From NCBI GenBank assembly GCA_028278065.1, contig JANQFA010000132.1, positions 1-43,410 of the forward strand: a stretch of DNA of 43,410 nucleotides, read 5' to 3'. The stretch comes from Myxococcota bacterium (lineage in GTDB: Bacteria; Myxococcota_A; UBA9160; JAFDET01). Shown here one piece after another: positions 6,653 through 14,719 of the stretch. The notes under the pieces were generated by a model. That model was not told where the DNA came from. It worked only from the letters and a program-made list of their open reading frames with translations, and did no database searches. The position numbers and the translations under genes are program-made. Every line of letters starts with the position of its first letter. The first letter of the stretch is position 1.

Positions 6653-9189
6653 GCGTCGAGAGCCGGCCGCGCGCGCTTGCGCAGCGCGGCATCGAGGGAG
6701 AAGCGCTCGAGGGCCTGGCGCACCGCGCGCTCTCCGGTGGAGACGGGATTCGCCTCGAAGTGCGCCTTGACTTCGCGCCGTGCCTGGGCGGTGCCGAGGG
6801 CCGGCGTGGCGTCGATCAGGCGGGTGACGAGGGCGGGAGTCAGCCGCTTGCGGACCGCCTTCCAGCGCCGGCGCAGGAAGGCCCAGGTGCGGTCGCGCGC
6901 AGCCCGGTTCTGGAGCAGGCGCACGTAGACGAAGGCCACGTCCTGGGTCGGTACGGCGTCGCTCAGCGCCAGCTTGAGGGTACGGTCGGCGAGGCCCGGG
7001 CGACCCACCGAGCCCAGCGCGAGCAGGAAGCGGCGCCGCTCCTGGGGCGTCTCCGCTTTCTCCATCGCGTCGAGGAGCGCCGCGTAGCGCGACTCGTCGG
7101 CGCTACGCGCCGCGAGGGAGACGACGCTGTCCGCCAGGTTTGCGTCCAGGACGCTGCGATCCTCGAGCCAGGCGGCGAAGCGCTTCTCGGCCGCGGCCGT
7201 CACCGGCTCCCACGCAGCCACGTCGCCGAGGATCGAGATGACCGCCGCGCGGCGCAGCCGCATCTCGCCGTCCTCGCCGTCGGCCGGATCCCAGCCCAGC
7301 TCGACGAGCTGGTCGCCGAACGTCTCGATCACGCGATCGCGGAAGGGCTGGCGCTGGTCGTCGCGAGCCAGCTGGTCGTCGATGAAGGCGAGCGGGCCGC
7401 GCAGCTGCACGAGGACGTCGGGATCGGTCTCGGCGCCGAACGAAGTGGCCAGATCCAGCCAGCCCTCGATTCCCGCGTGTCCCGCGCGCACGGCCGCCCA
7501 TTGGTGGCCGACCAGTCCCATGCGCTCGGCCGGGCGCAGCTGTCGGAGGTTGGCCGCCAGCTCGCGCAGCTCGTCCTCGCCGTGGAGGGGGCGGAAGAAG
7601 CCGCCCTCGTCCGCGTTTCCGTAGAGGAAGCTCCCCGGCGGCGCCTCGACGCTGTCGCGCATGCGCGTGAGAAGATGGCGCACGGGCTTGCGGCCCACAC
7701 GCCCCACCCAGGGGACCGGCCACTTCGCCTTGTCGCCCTTGCGGGGCCGCAGCCGGAAGCGCTCCTGGCGCAGGGAGATCCGCTCGCCGCGTCGCTTGAC
7801 GGAGACGAGCGGAAAGCCCGGCGTCTCGATCCAGGTGCGCACCACCGGCTCCACGTCCTGACCCGACGACTCGGAGAGCGCGTTCCAGAGGTCCGCAGCC
7901 ACCGTGTTGCCCTCGCGGTGGCGCCGGATGTAGCGGCGTACGCCGCGACGGAAGGCGGAGGGGCCGAGGTAGCGCTCGATCATCCGCACCACCGAGGCAC
8001 CCTTCTCGTACGTGATGAGGTCGAAGTTCTCGGTGGCCTCCTCGGGGCTGCGCACCGGCACGTAGATCGGGTGCGTGCTGGAGAGAGCGTCCAGGTCGAG
8101 CGCCGCGGCGCGGTAGTGCTGGAAGTCGTTCCACATCTTCCAGTCGGGCTGCCACTGGTCGACGATGTGGAACGCCATCCAGGTGGCGAAGGCCTCGTTG
8201 AGCCAGAGATCGTCCCACCAGGACATGGTGACCAGGTCGCCGTACCACATGTGCGCCAGCTCGTGGCAGACCACCTCCGCCACGCGCTTCTTCTCCTGGA
8301 GGGTGACCGTCGCCGGGTCCACGAGGAGGAGGGTCTCGCGGAAGAAGACCGCTCCGGCGTTCTCCATGGCACCTGCCTCGAAGTCGGGTACGGCCACCAG
8401 GTCGAGCTTCTCGTAGGGGTACGGGAGCGCGAAGTACTTCTCGAGCCGGGCCAGGGTCTCGCGGGCGGTCTCGATGGCGAAGGCCGTCAGGTGACCCTTG
8501 CCCGGGACGTGCCAGACGCGGATCTCGGTGTCGCCGCAGCGGTCAGGCGCCGAGCGTTCCAGCTCCCCGACCGCCAGGGCGACCAGATAGGTGGAGAGGG
8601 GCGGGGTCTCGCGAAACCAGACCGTCTTGCGTCCGGCCTTCCTCTCCTCGTGGGAGATCGGGGCATTCGAGAGAACGGCGTTGGAGGCGGCGGTCTCGAC
8701 CGAGAGGGAGAAGCGCGCCTTCATGCCCGGCTCGTCGAAGCAGGGAAAGAAGCGCCGCGCGTCGGTGGCCTCGAGCTGGGTGAAGGCATAGCGGCGTTCT
8801 CCCGAGGAGGCGGCGTAGAGCCCGCGCAGGTCCCCGCGCAGGTCGCCTGCGAAGCGCAGGTGCAGGCGCGCATCGCCTTCGAGGCGTTCGTCGAGCCGGA
8901 CCGCCACCGTCTCGCGGGCGGGACGCGGCTCGAGGGATCCCCGCAGCTCCCCGCCGCGCCACTCGACGCGCGCCTTCGACAGGGTCAGATCCACGGCGTG
9001 GAGCTCGACCTCGCGCACCGGGCGTGCGGCGTGGAAGTCGATCGTGACCTCGCCGCGGAAGCGGCTTCCGGACTGGGGATCGACCTCCACGTGCACGGCC
9101 ACCCGCGAGGGTCGCACGTCGGGGCTCAGTCGGATGTTGCGACGGCTCAAGCGGGACTCGGCGCGGTGCGGTGCACGGCGACCGATCAT
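6631..9189 (-). CDS. M1-family metallo-aminopeptidase
   Basis: An 852-residue zinc aminopeptidase of the PepN/M1 family, removing N-terminal residues from peptides. Substrate-anchoring GAMEN lies at 273-277, the zinc motif HELAH at 309-313 and the third ligand in NEAF at about 331-334. An N-terminal beta domain (about 20-210) and a C-terminal helical ERAP1-like domain (about 500-852) complete the fold. There is no signal peptide, so it is cytoplasmic. The ATG at 9189 has no Shine-Dalgarno; a TTG at codon 14 starts a segment (RLSPDVRPSR) that looks like the usual M1 N-terminus and is an alternative. The gene overlaps the ABC-class ATPase downstream and is divergent from the coiled-coil gene. 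Confidence 0.96.
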   Translation of the reverse strand: MIGRRAPHRAESRLSRRNIRLSPDVRPSRVAVHVEVDPQSGSRFRGEVTIDFHAARPVREVELHAVDLTLSKARVEWRGGELRGSLEPRPARETVAVRLDERLEGDARLHLRFAGDLRGDLRGLYAASSGERRYAFTQLEATDARRFFPCFDEPGMKARFSLSVETAASNAVLSNAPISHEERKAGRKTVWFRETPPLSTYLVALAVGELERSAPDRCGDTEIRVWHVPGKGHLTAFAIETARETLARLEKYFALPYPYEKLDLVAVPDFEAGAMENAGAVFFRETLLLVDPATVTLQEKKRVAEVVCHELAHMWYGDLVTMSWWDDLWLNEAFATWMAFHIVDQWQPDWKMWNDFQHYRAAALDLDALSSTHPIYVPVRSPEEATENFDLITYEKGASVVRMIERYLGPSAFRRGVRRYIRRHREGNTVAADLWNALSESSGQDVEPVVRTWIETPGFPLVSVKRRGERISLRQERFRLRPRKGDKAKWPVPWVGRVGRKPVRHLLTRMRDSVEAPPGSFLYGNADEGGFFRPLHGEDELRELAANLRQLRPAERMGLVGHQWAAVRAGHAGIEGWLDLATSFGAETDPDVLVQLRGPLAFIDDQLARDDQRQPFRDRVIETFGDQLVELGWDPADGEDGEMRLRRAAVISILGDVAAWEPVTAAAEKRFAAWLEDRSVLDANLADSVVSLAARSADESRYAALLDAMEKAETPQERRRFLLALGSVGRPGLADRTLKLALSDAVPTQDVAFVYVRLLQNRAARDRTWAFLRRRWKAVRKRLTPALVTRLIDATPALGTAQARREVKAHFEANPVSTGERAVRQALERFSLDAALRKRARPALDAWLRSKT

Positions 9190-9200
9190 AACAGAGAGGG

Positions 9201-9220
9201 TACAATGACGGTCGGAGGGA
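9201..9220 (+). promoter_or_regulatory. -10-like TACAAT and ribosome site before the coiled-coil gene
   Basis: TACAAT at 9201-9206 is a good -10 in a GC-rich background, and GGAGGGA at 9214-9220 is a ribosome site just before the TTG at 9224. No convincing -35 is seen at the matching distance. A start near 9213 would leave a leader of about ten bases. Confidence 0.4.
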
Positions 9221-9223
9221 GCC

Positions 9224-9559
9224 TTGCAGACGCCGCCCGATTCCGACGAGACCCGCTGGCTGAAGCTTCAGCGGTTGTCGCGCAGCGTGGCCGACCGCGT
9301 GGCGCGACGCGCCACGGCGACCGGTCTCCGCGCGCGGGTCGCGCGGCTCGAATCGCGCGTGGAGTCGGAGAAGACCAGGGTGGGCCGGGCCCTCTACCCA
9401 CTGGTCGAGCGGGCGGAGATCGTGGTGGAGCTTCCCGCGGTGCAGGAGGGCGTGGAGGAGATCGCGCGTCTGCGCGAGGAGATCCGGCACCTCAGCGCCC
9501 GGATCGAGGACCTGGAGCGCGAGGGGCCGCCGGCGCTGCCCGCCGGCGACCCCCGCTAG
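9224..9559 (+). CDS. small coiled-coil protein, hypothetical
   Basis: 111 residues from a TTG start that is well placed after GGAGGGA (9214-9220). The protein is charged and helical: residues about 30-55 (ARVARLESRVESEKTRVG) and 72-100 (VQEGVEEIARLREEIRHLSARIEDLERE) show heptad spacing of Leu/Ile/Val, so a coiled coil is likely. There is no signal peptide or membrane segment. I do not recognise a family; the central LYPLVERAE could be a conserved hinge. The next gene starts 5 bp after its stop, so the two are probably cotranslated. Confidence 0.6.
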   Translation: MQTPPDSDETRWLKLQRLSRSVADRVARRATATGLRARVARLESRVESEKTRVGRALYPLVERAEIVVELPAVQEGVEEIARLREEIRHLSARIEDLEREGPPALPAGDPR

Positions 9560-9563
9560 CCGG

Positions 9564-9782
9564 GTGCCGAAGCCCTCCCGGAGACCGCTCGTCTTCGGGC
9601 TGGTGTCGGCCGTCCTGCTGGCCTGCGCCTCCGAGCCGCGGCCCTGGAAGGTCACACCTTCGAACGAGCGGCTCTACCACCAGTCCCATGACGCGTGCAC
9701 CAAGCTCACCGACGACCCCGACGCCTACGAGAAGTGCATGGAGCGGCGTGGCCTGCGCAGGGAGTGGATCTTCGGGCTCTAG
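9564..9782 (+). CDS. small putative lipoprotein
   Basis: 72 residues from a GTG start 5 bp after the preceding stop. Residues 1-20 form a lipoprotein signal (basic start, apolar core, then L-L-A-Cys21). The mature part of about 50 residues has two further cysteines (SHDACTKL and YEKCMERRG) spaced like a small helical hairpin with one disulfide. No family is recognised. Coupling to the coiled-coil gene suggests a shared envelope-related role, but that is inference. Confidence 0.6.
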   Translation: MPKPSRRPLVFGLVSAVLLACASEPRPWKVTPSNERLYHQSHDACTKLTDDPDAYEKCMERRGLRREWIFGL

Positions 9783-9797
9783 CCCCGGGCGGACGTT

Positions 9798-10175
9798 CTA
9801 GGCCATCAGGTAGAGGTACTCCTCCTGGACGATCTTCCCGTCCTTGACGGTGAAGAGACCGACCTCGCTCATCTGGCTGCGATCGCCGGTTGCCTTCATG
9901 GTCACGTCCATGCCGAACCGGACGACGAACTGGTCGTCACGGTGACCCACGAACGGGCCCTCGCAGGTGGTCCCGTGGATCTCGTGGTTGTCGTACCACC
10001 ACTGGTGCTTGCCCCGGATGGCGTCGATGCCCTCGATTCGCGCGGGCATCTCTTCGCTTCCCTGCCCCTCGATGCTGACGATGTCGGGGTCGTAGAGGGT
10101 GTCCACCGCCTCGGCGTCCTTGCCCTCCTTGACCAGGGTGACGAGCTGGGTTCCGACTTCGAGCGCTTGCGACAC
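9798..10175 (-). CDS. SnoaL-like (NTF2 fold) protein
   Basis: 125 residues of the SnoaL-like ketosteroid-isomerase superfamily: an N-terminal helix (LVTLVKEGKDAEAVDTLYDPD), then beta strands with IEGIDAIRGKHQWWYDNHEIHG and a closing VKDGKIVQEEYLY. Proteins of this fold are small cone-shaped binding or isomerase domains; the substrate is not predictable. The GTG start at 10175 is supported by AAGGAG a few bases upstream on the minus strand. It is divergent from the HTH/WYL-type regulator, with 160 bp between them, so the regulator may control it. Confidence 0.85.
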   Translation of the reverse strand: MSQALEVGTQLVTLVKEGKDAEAVDTLYDPDIVSIEGQGSEEMPARIEGIDAIRGKHQWWYDNHEIHGTTCEGPFVGHRDDQFVVRFGMDVTMKATGDRSQMSEVGLFTVKDGKIVQEEYLYLMA

Positions 10176-10335
10176 GGTCTTCTCCTTCTCGAGCCCCCCA
10201 GGCGGGGAGCTTATCGGGGTCGGCGGCCGACCCCATTCCGCGACACGGCGACTGCCCGGGAACGGCGACCTGCCGAGCCCGGGCCCCTCCCGGCCCGCCC
10301 GAGTCCCGTGTCTGGTCGGAACCTACGTTGACTGG

Positions 10336-10355
10336 ATGTCAGGTGTATGTCAGGT
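10336..10355 (+). promoter_or_regulatory. 9-bp direct repeat, candidate operator
   Basis: ATGTCAGGT occurs at 10336-10344 and again at 10347-10355, an 11-bp period that places both copies on one face of the helix. A TTGACT hexamer (10328-10333) precedes it. It lies right at the start of the HTH/WYL-type regulator gene, so autoregulation is plausible. Confidence 0.4.
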
Positions 10356-10362
10356 TTTTCCC

Positions 10363-11016
10363 GTGCCTCGCTCCGATTCCCGACTCCGCCGGACGGAGCG
10401 GCTCTTTGCGCTGGCGGAGCACCTGCGGGCGCGCCGCACCGGGATCACCGCCGAGGAGCTGGCGGAGCGCTTCGGGGTGACCGTGCGGACGGTCTACCGG
10501 GATCTCGACGCGCTGCGCGCCGCCGCCCTCCCGGTCCACGCGGAGCGCGGTCGCGGTGGCGGATTCGCCCTGGACCGCGCCTATACCCTGCCGCCGGTGA
10601 ACTTCAGTGCCCGGGAGGCCGCGCTGCTGGTGGTGGCGGGACGCTGGCTGACCTCCCTGCGCCTGCTGCCCTTCGTGGACACCATGCGCGCCGCGCTCGA
10701 GAAGGTGCAGGCCGCCCTGCCCGAGCGGGGTCAGCGCGAGCTGGCGCGGCTCGAAGGGAGCCTGGCCTGGGTCGGTGTGCCCACGCTCGCCCCCGCACCG
10801 GAGGTGCGGGCGGCAGTGGAGCAGGCCTGGTTCGAGGACCAGCCCCTCTGGATCGCGTACGACGGCGCCCGCGGACGCACCGAGCGGACCGTCCGCATCG
10901 AGCAGGTGGTGATGGACAAGGCGGAGACCCGGCTCAACTGCGTCGACCTGGACAAGCAGGCGCGCCGACAGTTCCAGCTCCACCGCATCGCCGCCGCCCG
11001 CGTGACGACTTCCTGA
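10363..11016 (+). CDS. HTH (YafY/WYL-type) transcriptional regulator
   Basis: 217 residues from GTG 10363 (226 if ATG 10336 is used). Residues about 5-60 form a winged helix of the HTH_11/DeoR-like kind (ITAEELAERFGVTVRTVYRDLDAL), followed by a wing (GRGGGFAL) and the YTLPPVNFSAREAALL segment seen in YafY-like proteins. The C-terminal part contains PLWIAYDGARGRTERTVRI, a WYL-like domain. It lacks the usual far C-terminal extension, so the protein is short for the family. I prefer the GTG start because the ATG falls inside a direct repeat that looks like an operator; neither start has a strong ribosome site. Likely ligand-responsive control of the neighbouring SnoaL-like gene, by inference. 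Confidence 0.85.
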   Translation: MPRSDSRLRRTERLFALAEHLRARRTGITAEELAERFGVTVRTVYRDLDALRAAALPVHAERGRGGGFALDRAYTLPPVNFSAREAALLVVAGRWLTSLRLLPFVDTMRAALEKVQAALPERGQRELARLEGSLAWVGVPTLAPAPEVRAAVEQAWFEDQPLWIAYDGARGRTERTVRIEQVVMDKAETRLNCVDLDKQARRQFQLHRIAAARVTTS

Positions 11017-11217
11017 AGCGCCGCATGCAGGGTGTCGAAGACGCCGCCGAGATCCACGTCGATGACGCGCCGCCCGTAGCCCGAACGTGCGCGATCCGTC
11101 GCGGGCCGGGGACCACATGGTCGAGCGGGACGGTGTCGCGGACCCGCATGGTTACCGCGCTCGTGCCGCCAGGGCTATGCTCGCACCACTCCACCCCCCG
11201 CTTTCGCAGGGGGATCC

Positions 11218-12543
11218 ATGCCTTCCGACCAACCCCGTGAGCAGTGGGCGAGCCGCGCCGGCTTCATCCTGGCCGCCGTCGGCTCCGCCGTCGGGCTCGG
11301 GAACATGTGGCGCTTCTCCTACCTCACCGCCGAGAGCGGAGGCGCGGCGTTCCTGGTCCTCTACGTCGGGATCACCCTGCTCGTGGGCCTGCCCGTTCTG
11401 TTGGCCGAGTTCGCCCTGGGACGCGGCTCCGGCAAGAGCCCGATCGGCGCCCTCGCCCACTACGGGGGGAGCGGCTGGCGTCCTCTGGGCTGGCTCTTCG
11501 TGGCTTCGGGCTTCCTCATCCTGTCGTACTACAGCGTCATCGCGGGATGGACCGTTCGCTATGCGCTGACCGCGCTGCTCGGCTCCTTCCCCGAGGACTT
11601 CGGCGGCTTCTTCGAGCGCGTCGCGACGGGCCGTTCGGCGCTGGCCTGGCATCTGGGCTTCATGGTGGTCTGCGTCGCGATCGTGCGCGGCGGGGTGAAG
11701 GCGGGGATCGAGCGCACCGCGGTGATCCTGATGCCGCTCCTCTTCCTGCTGGTGGTCGGGCTCGCCCTGTACGCCGCAACCCTCGAGGGCTCTGGAGCCG
11801 GCTACCGCTTCTACCTGGAGGTGGACTTCGACGAGCTCGGCGACTGGTCGGTGATCCAGGCGGCGGCGGGACAGGCCTTCTTCAGCCTGTCGCTGGGGAT
11901 GGGCTGCATGATGACCTACGCCAGCTACCTGAGCCGGGACGAGCACCTCCCCAACGAGTCGCTCTTCGTGGCATTCTCCGACTTCGCGGTGGCGTTCATC
12001 GCCGGCCTGGCGGTCTTTCCGCTGATCTTCGCCCTCGGCCTGGACGCCGAGATCACCAGCGGATCCGTCGGAACGATGGGTGCCCTCTTCATCACCCTGC
12101 CGAAGACCTTCGCCGAGATGGGCGGGGCCGGGCACGTGGTGGGCGTGCTCTTCTTCGTCGCGCTGGTCGTCGGCGCGCTCACCTCCGCGATCTCGCTCCT
12201 CGAGGTCGTGACCGCCACCGCCGTGGATGGCCTGGGCTGGTCGCGGCACCGGGCGGCGGCGCTGATGGGCGCCCTCATCGCGGTGATGGGGATCCCTTCG
12301 GCGCTCTCGCTGAAGGTGCTGGGCTTCATGGATCAGCTCGCGGGGAACGTGTTTCTGGTGGGTGGTGCGCTGGTGCTCTCGCTCTTCGTCGGCTGGAGGA
12401 TGGCGGACCCCATGGCCGAGGTGCGACGCGGTGCCGAGAGCACCACCTGGTTCGGCCTGTGGGTGTGGCTCCTGCGTGTGCCGGTTCCGCTCGTCCTGGC
12501 GGTCGTCCTCGTGCAGTCGCTTCGCGCCCTCCTGCCGGGATAG
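11218..12543 (+). CDS. sodium:neurotransmitter symporter family (NSS/SNF) transporter
   Basis: 441 residues and about 11-12 membrane segments. The family signature is clear at the N-terminus: SRAGFILAAVGSAVGLGNMWRF (about 11-32) with the unwound TM1 Gly residues, followed by GGAAFLVLY and LPVLLAEFALGR. Known relatives (LeuT, TnaT, MhsT) take up amino acids with sodium. The substrate here cannot be assigned. Length and the absence of a long C-terminal tail fit the bacterial branch. The ATG follows AGGGGG at about 11208-11213. The next gene is convergent with an 11-bp gap and no visible terminator hairpin. Confidence 0.95.
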   Translation: MPSDQPREQWASRAGFILAAVGSAVGLGNMWRFSYLTAESGGAAFLVLYVGITLLVGLPVLLAEFALGRGSGKSPIGALAHYGGSGWRPLGWLFVASGFLILSYYSVIAGWTVRYALTALLGSFPEDFGGFFERVATGRSALAWHLGFMVVCVAIVRGGVKAGIERTAVILMPLLFLLVVGLALYAATLEGSGAGYRFYLEVDFDELGDWSVIQAAAGQAFFSLSLGMGCMMTYASYLSRDEHLPNESLFVAFSDFAVAFIAGLAVFPLIFALGLDAEITSGSVGTMGALFITLPKTFAEMGGAGHVVGVLFFVALVVGALTSAISLLEVVTATAVDGLGWSRHRAAALMGALIAVMGIPSALSLKVLGFMDQLAGNVFLVGGALVLSLFVGWRMADPMAEVRRGAESTTWFGLWVWLLRVPVPLVLAVVLVQSLRALLPG

Positions 12544-12554
12544 CCAGCCAGCCC

Positions 12555-13082
12555 CTAGAGACCGATGTGGCCGAGCGACTCGCGGGCGCGTCGGACCGCG
12601 TCGGGCCGGGTGGCGAGGTTCAGGAGCAGCGCAACGCCCGCGAAGGGCAGGCCCGCTTCCGGGCTCCCTCCCAGGATCGCGAGGATGAGCCCGAGGATCG
12701 CGACCGCTTCACTCAGGACCAGGGCGAGAATCCACGGTGTGAACGCGGCGGCGACGCTCTCCAGCGCGCGACGCTCCTCGGGAGCGAGGTCTGCCATCCG
12801 GGTCCCGGCGACGAGGGGCGAGCGGCCGAGGGCCTGGTCCTGCAGGCCGCGTCCCGTGGCACGCGAGGCGCGCTGGCGGAAGACGAGCGACGCTGCGGCG
12901 AGTGCGGCGCCGAGCCCCATGAACACCGGTCCCAGCGTTCCGGCGAGGTCGGGATTCGGGTCCGCGGGAAGCACCCAGGGCACCAGCGCGTAGAGGACGA
13001 TCGACCCGGTCAGCGCCCCCCACACGATCAGCTGGATGCGCTGGGCCTGGGCGAGGAGCTTCTCGAGCTGCGGTGAGATCAC
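12555..13082 (-). CDS. small integral membrane protein, hypothetical
   Basis: 175 residues with four apolar segments (about 15-37, 43-65, 107-130, 137-157) and a charged cytoplasmic loop at about 65-105 (ASRATGRGLQDQALG...APEERRALE). I recognise no family. The GTG start at 13082 is supported by AGGAGG, which overlaps the stop codon of the acyl-CoA synthetase gene upstream, so it is translationally linked and is the last gene of the minus-strand lipid operon. A role in that lipid pathway is inferred from position only. Confidence 0.7.
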   Translation of the reverse strand: MISPQLEKLLAQAQRIQLIVWGALTGSIVLYALVPWVLPADPNPDLAGTLGPVFMGLGAALAAASLVFRQRASRATGRGLQDQALGRSPLVAGTRMADLAPEERRALESVAAAFTPWILALVLSEAVAILGLILAILGGSPEAGLPFAGVALLLNLATRPDAVRRARESLGHIGL

Positions 13083-13093
13083 GGGCAGGCCTC

Positions 13094-14683
13094 CTAGATC
13101 GAGCGCCCGGCGGCCTCCCAGTACTTCTGGCGCACCTCGCGCTTGAGCAGCTTGCCCGACGGGTTGTAGGGGAGCGTGTCGACGAAGTCCACGCTTCTCG
13201 GGAGCTTGTAGTCGGCGACCTGCTCGCTGAGGAATCCCTGGATGTCCTCCTCGCTGGCCGACGCGCCCTCCTTCAGGTGGACCACCGCCTTCACCTCCTC
13301 GCCCCACTCGTCGTTGGGGACGCCGATCACCGTGCAGTCGTACACGGCCGGGTGCTTGCGCAGCTCGGCCTCGACCTCGGCCGGGTAGATGTTCACGCCG
13401 CCCGAGATGATCATGTCCTTGGCCCGGTCGACGATGTAGAGGAAGCCCTCCTCGTCCACCCTGGCCATGTCTCCGACGCTGAAGAACCCGTCGTCGAGGC
13501 ACTCGTCCGTGGCCTTCTCGTTCTTGTAGTAGCCACTGATCAGGATGGGGTTCTTGACGTAGAGCTCGCCGATCTCGCCCGTGGCGACCGGCGCGCCGTC
13601 TTCGCCGAGGATCCGCCACTCGTTCTCCGCGATGAAGCGCCCACAGGAGCCCGGCTTCCGGAGCTGGTCCTCGGGCGCCATGATCGTGTTGAAGCCCGTC
13701 TCGGTGGCTCCGTAGAACTCGTACACACACGGATTGGGGAAGAGCTCGACCGTCTTGCGCTTGAGCGGGTACGGGAAGGGCGCTGCCCCGACCGTGAGGG
13801 TGCGCATGCTGCCCAGGTCGTAGCCGGCCCGAACCTCTTCGGGGAGCGAGGTCATCCGGTTCAGCATGGTGGGGACGACGAAGGCCGAGGTGATTCCGTG
13901 CTCGTCGATCAGGCGCAGGGTGCTCTCCGGATCGAAGCGGCGCTGCACCACGACGGTACCGCCGAGCATGTGGGTGATCAGGGCGATGGCCGGTGGCGCC
14001 GAGTGGTAGAGGGGGCACGAGAGCAGGTGGGTGTCCGGCGGCTGGTAGCGGAACGCCTGGACGATGCCGATCATGAGCTTGGTGATGCTCGCGCGCATGC
14101 TCGGATCGCCCGGGTCCCGGTAGGCGCCCTTCGGCTTTCCGGTCGTTCCGGAGGTGTAGATGATCGAGCCGCCTGTCGACGTTCCCGCCGCCGGGAAGAT
14201 CTGGTCGGATCCGCGCTCGATGGCGTCGTCGAGCGAGACGGCCTCGGGCAGGTGGCTCCGCCACTCCACGTCGTCGCCGACCACGATGAAACGTCTCCCG
14301 GAGATCTCGGGCATCTCGGAGAGCGATGCGGCCAGGCGTTCGGCGAAGCGGTCCTGGCAGACGACGGCCTTGGAGTCCGAGTCGTCGACGATGTACGCCG
14401 CCTCGCTTCCGGTCAGCCGGTAGCCGATCGGCACCCCCAGGCAGCCGATCTTGGTCAGCGCGTAGGAGAGGATGTAGTGCTCGGCTCGGTTGAACATCAT
14501 CCACGCGACGCGGTCTCCGGGTTCGAGGCCGAACTCGTCGCGCAGAAAGCTCCCGAGACGGCAGGCTGTCGCCTCCCACTCGGCCCAGGTCAGCCGTATC
14601 TCGTCGTCGACGATCGCCAGACCGTCGGGATTGGAACGCGCGTGTGCGTCGTAGCTGCCGGGAGGGGGCGCGTCGTCGGGCAT
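13094..14683 (-). CDS. acyl-CoA synthetase (AMP-forming, FadD-like)
   Basis: 529 residues of the ANL adenylating superfamily. The P-loop IIYTSGTTGKPKGA is at about 174-187, the aromatic motif YGATETGFN near 325, the hinge aspartate in FYIVDRAKDMIISGGVNIYPAE near 417-438, and the catalytic lysine in PSGKLLKRE near 511. It activates a carboxylic acid as the AMP ester and transfers it to CoA; a fatty or related acid is most likely. GGAGG lies about 10 bp before the ATG. It follows the DUF1295 gene by 36 bp in the operon, where it could supply acyl-CoA to the PlsC-type acyltransferase. Confidence 0.93.
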   Translation of the reverse strand: MPDDAPPPGSYDAHARSNPDGLAIVDDEIRLTWAEWEATACRLGSFLRDEFGLEPGDRVAWMMFNRAEHYILSYALTKIGCLGVPIGYRLTGSEAAYIVDDSDSKAVVCQDRFAERLAASLSEMPEISGRRFIVVGDDVEWRSHLPEAVSLDDAIERGSDQIFPAAGTSTGGSIIYTSGTTGKPKGAYRDPGDPSMRASITKLMIGIVQAFRYQPPDTHLLSCPLYHSAPPAIALITHMLGGTVVVQRRFDPESTLRLIDEHGITSAFVVPTMLNRMTSLPEEVRAGYDLGSMRTLTVGAAPFPYPLKRKTVELFPNPCVYEFYGATETGFNTIMAPEDQLRKPGSCGRFIAENEWRILGEDGAPVATGEIGELYVKNPILISGYYKNEKATDECLDDGFFSVGDMARVDEEGFLYIVDRAKDMIISGGVNIYPAEVEAELRKHPAVYDCTVIGVPNDEWGEEVKAVVHLKEGASASEEDIQGFLSEQVADYKLPRSVDFVDTLPYNPSGKLLKREVRQKYWEAAGRSI

Positions 14684-14719
14684 CGGGCGTGGGCCTCCGT
14701 TCGCTGGGCGACGATCATA

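Noticed and set aside
4745..6928. Open plus-strand frame of over 700 codons opposite the ABC-class ATPase
   Set aside because: After about codon 58 it is antisense shadow; the ATPase on the other strand has Walker motifs.
6145..9801. Plus-strand open frame of more than 1200 codons opposite the aminopeptidase
   Set aside because: Arg/Gly/Pro-rich shadow; the minus strand has GAMEN and HELAH motifs.
11017..11217. Possible remnant of a minus-strand gene (a stretch reading DLGGVFDTLHAALQEVV)
   Set aside because: Too short, no start or ribosome site, and the likeness to an SDR fragment is weak. I see nothing else firm in this 201-bp gap.
12544..12554. Terminator between the convergent symporter gene and the lipid operon
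   Set aside because: Only 11 bp and no hairpin.
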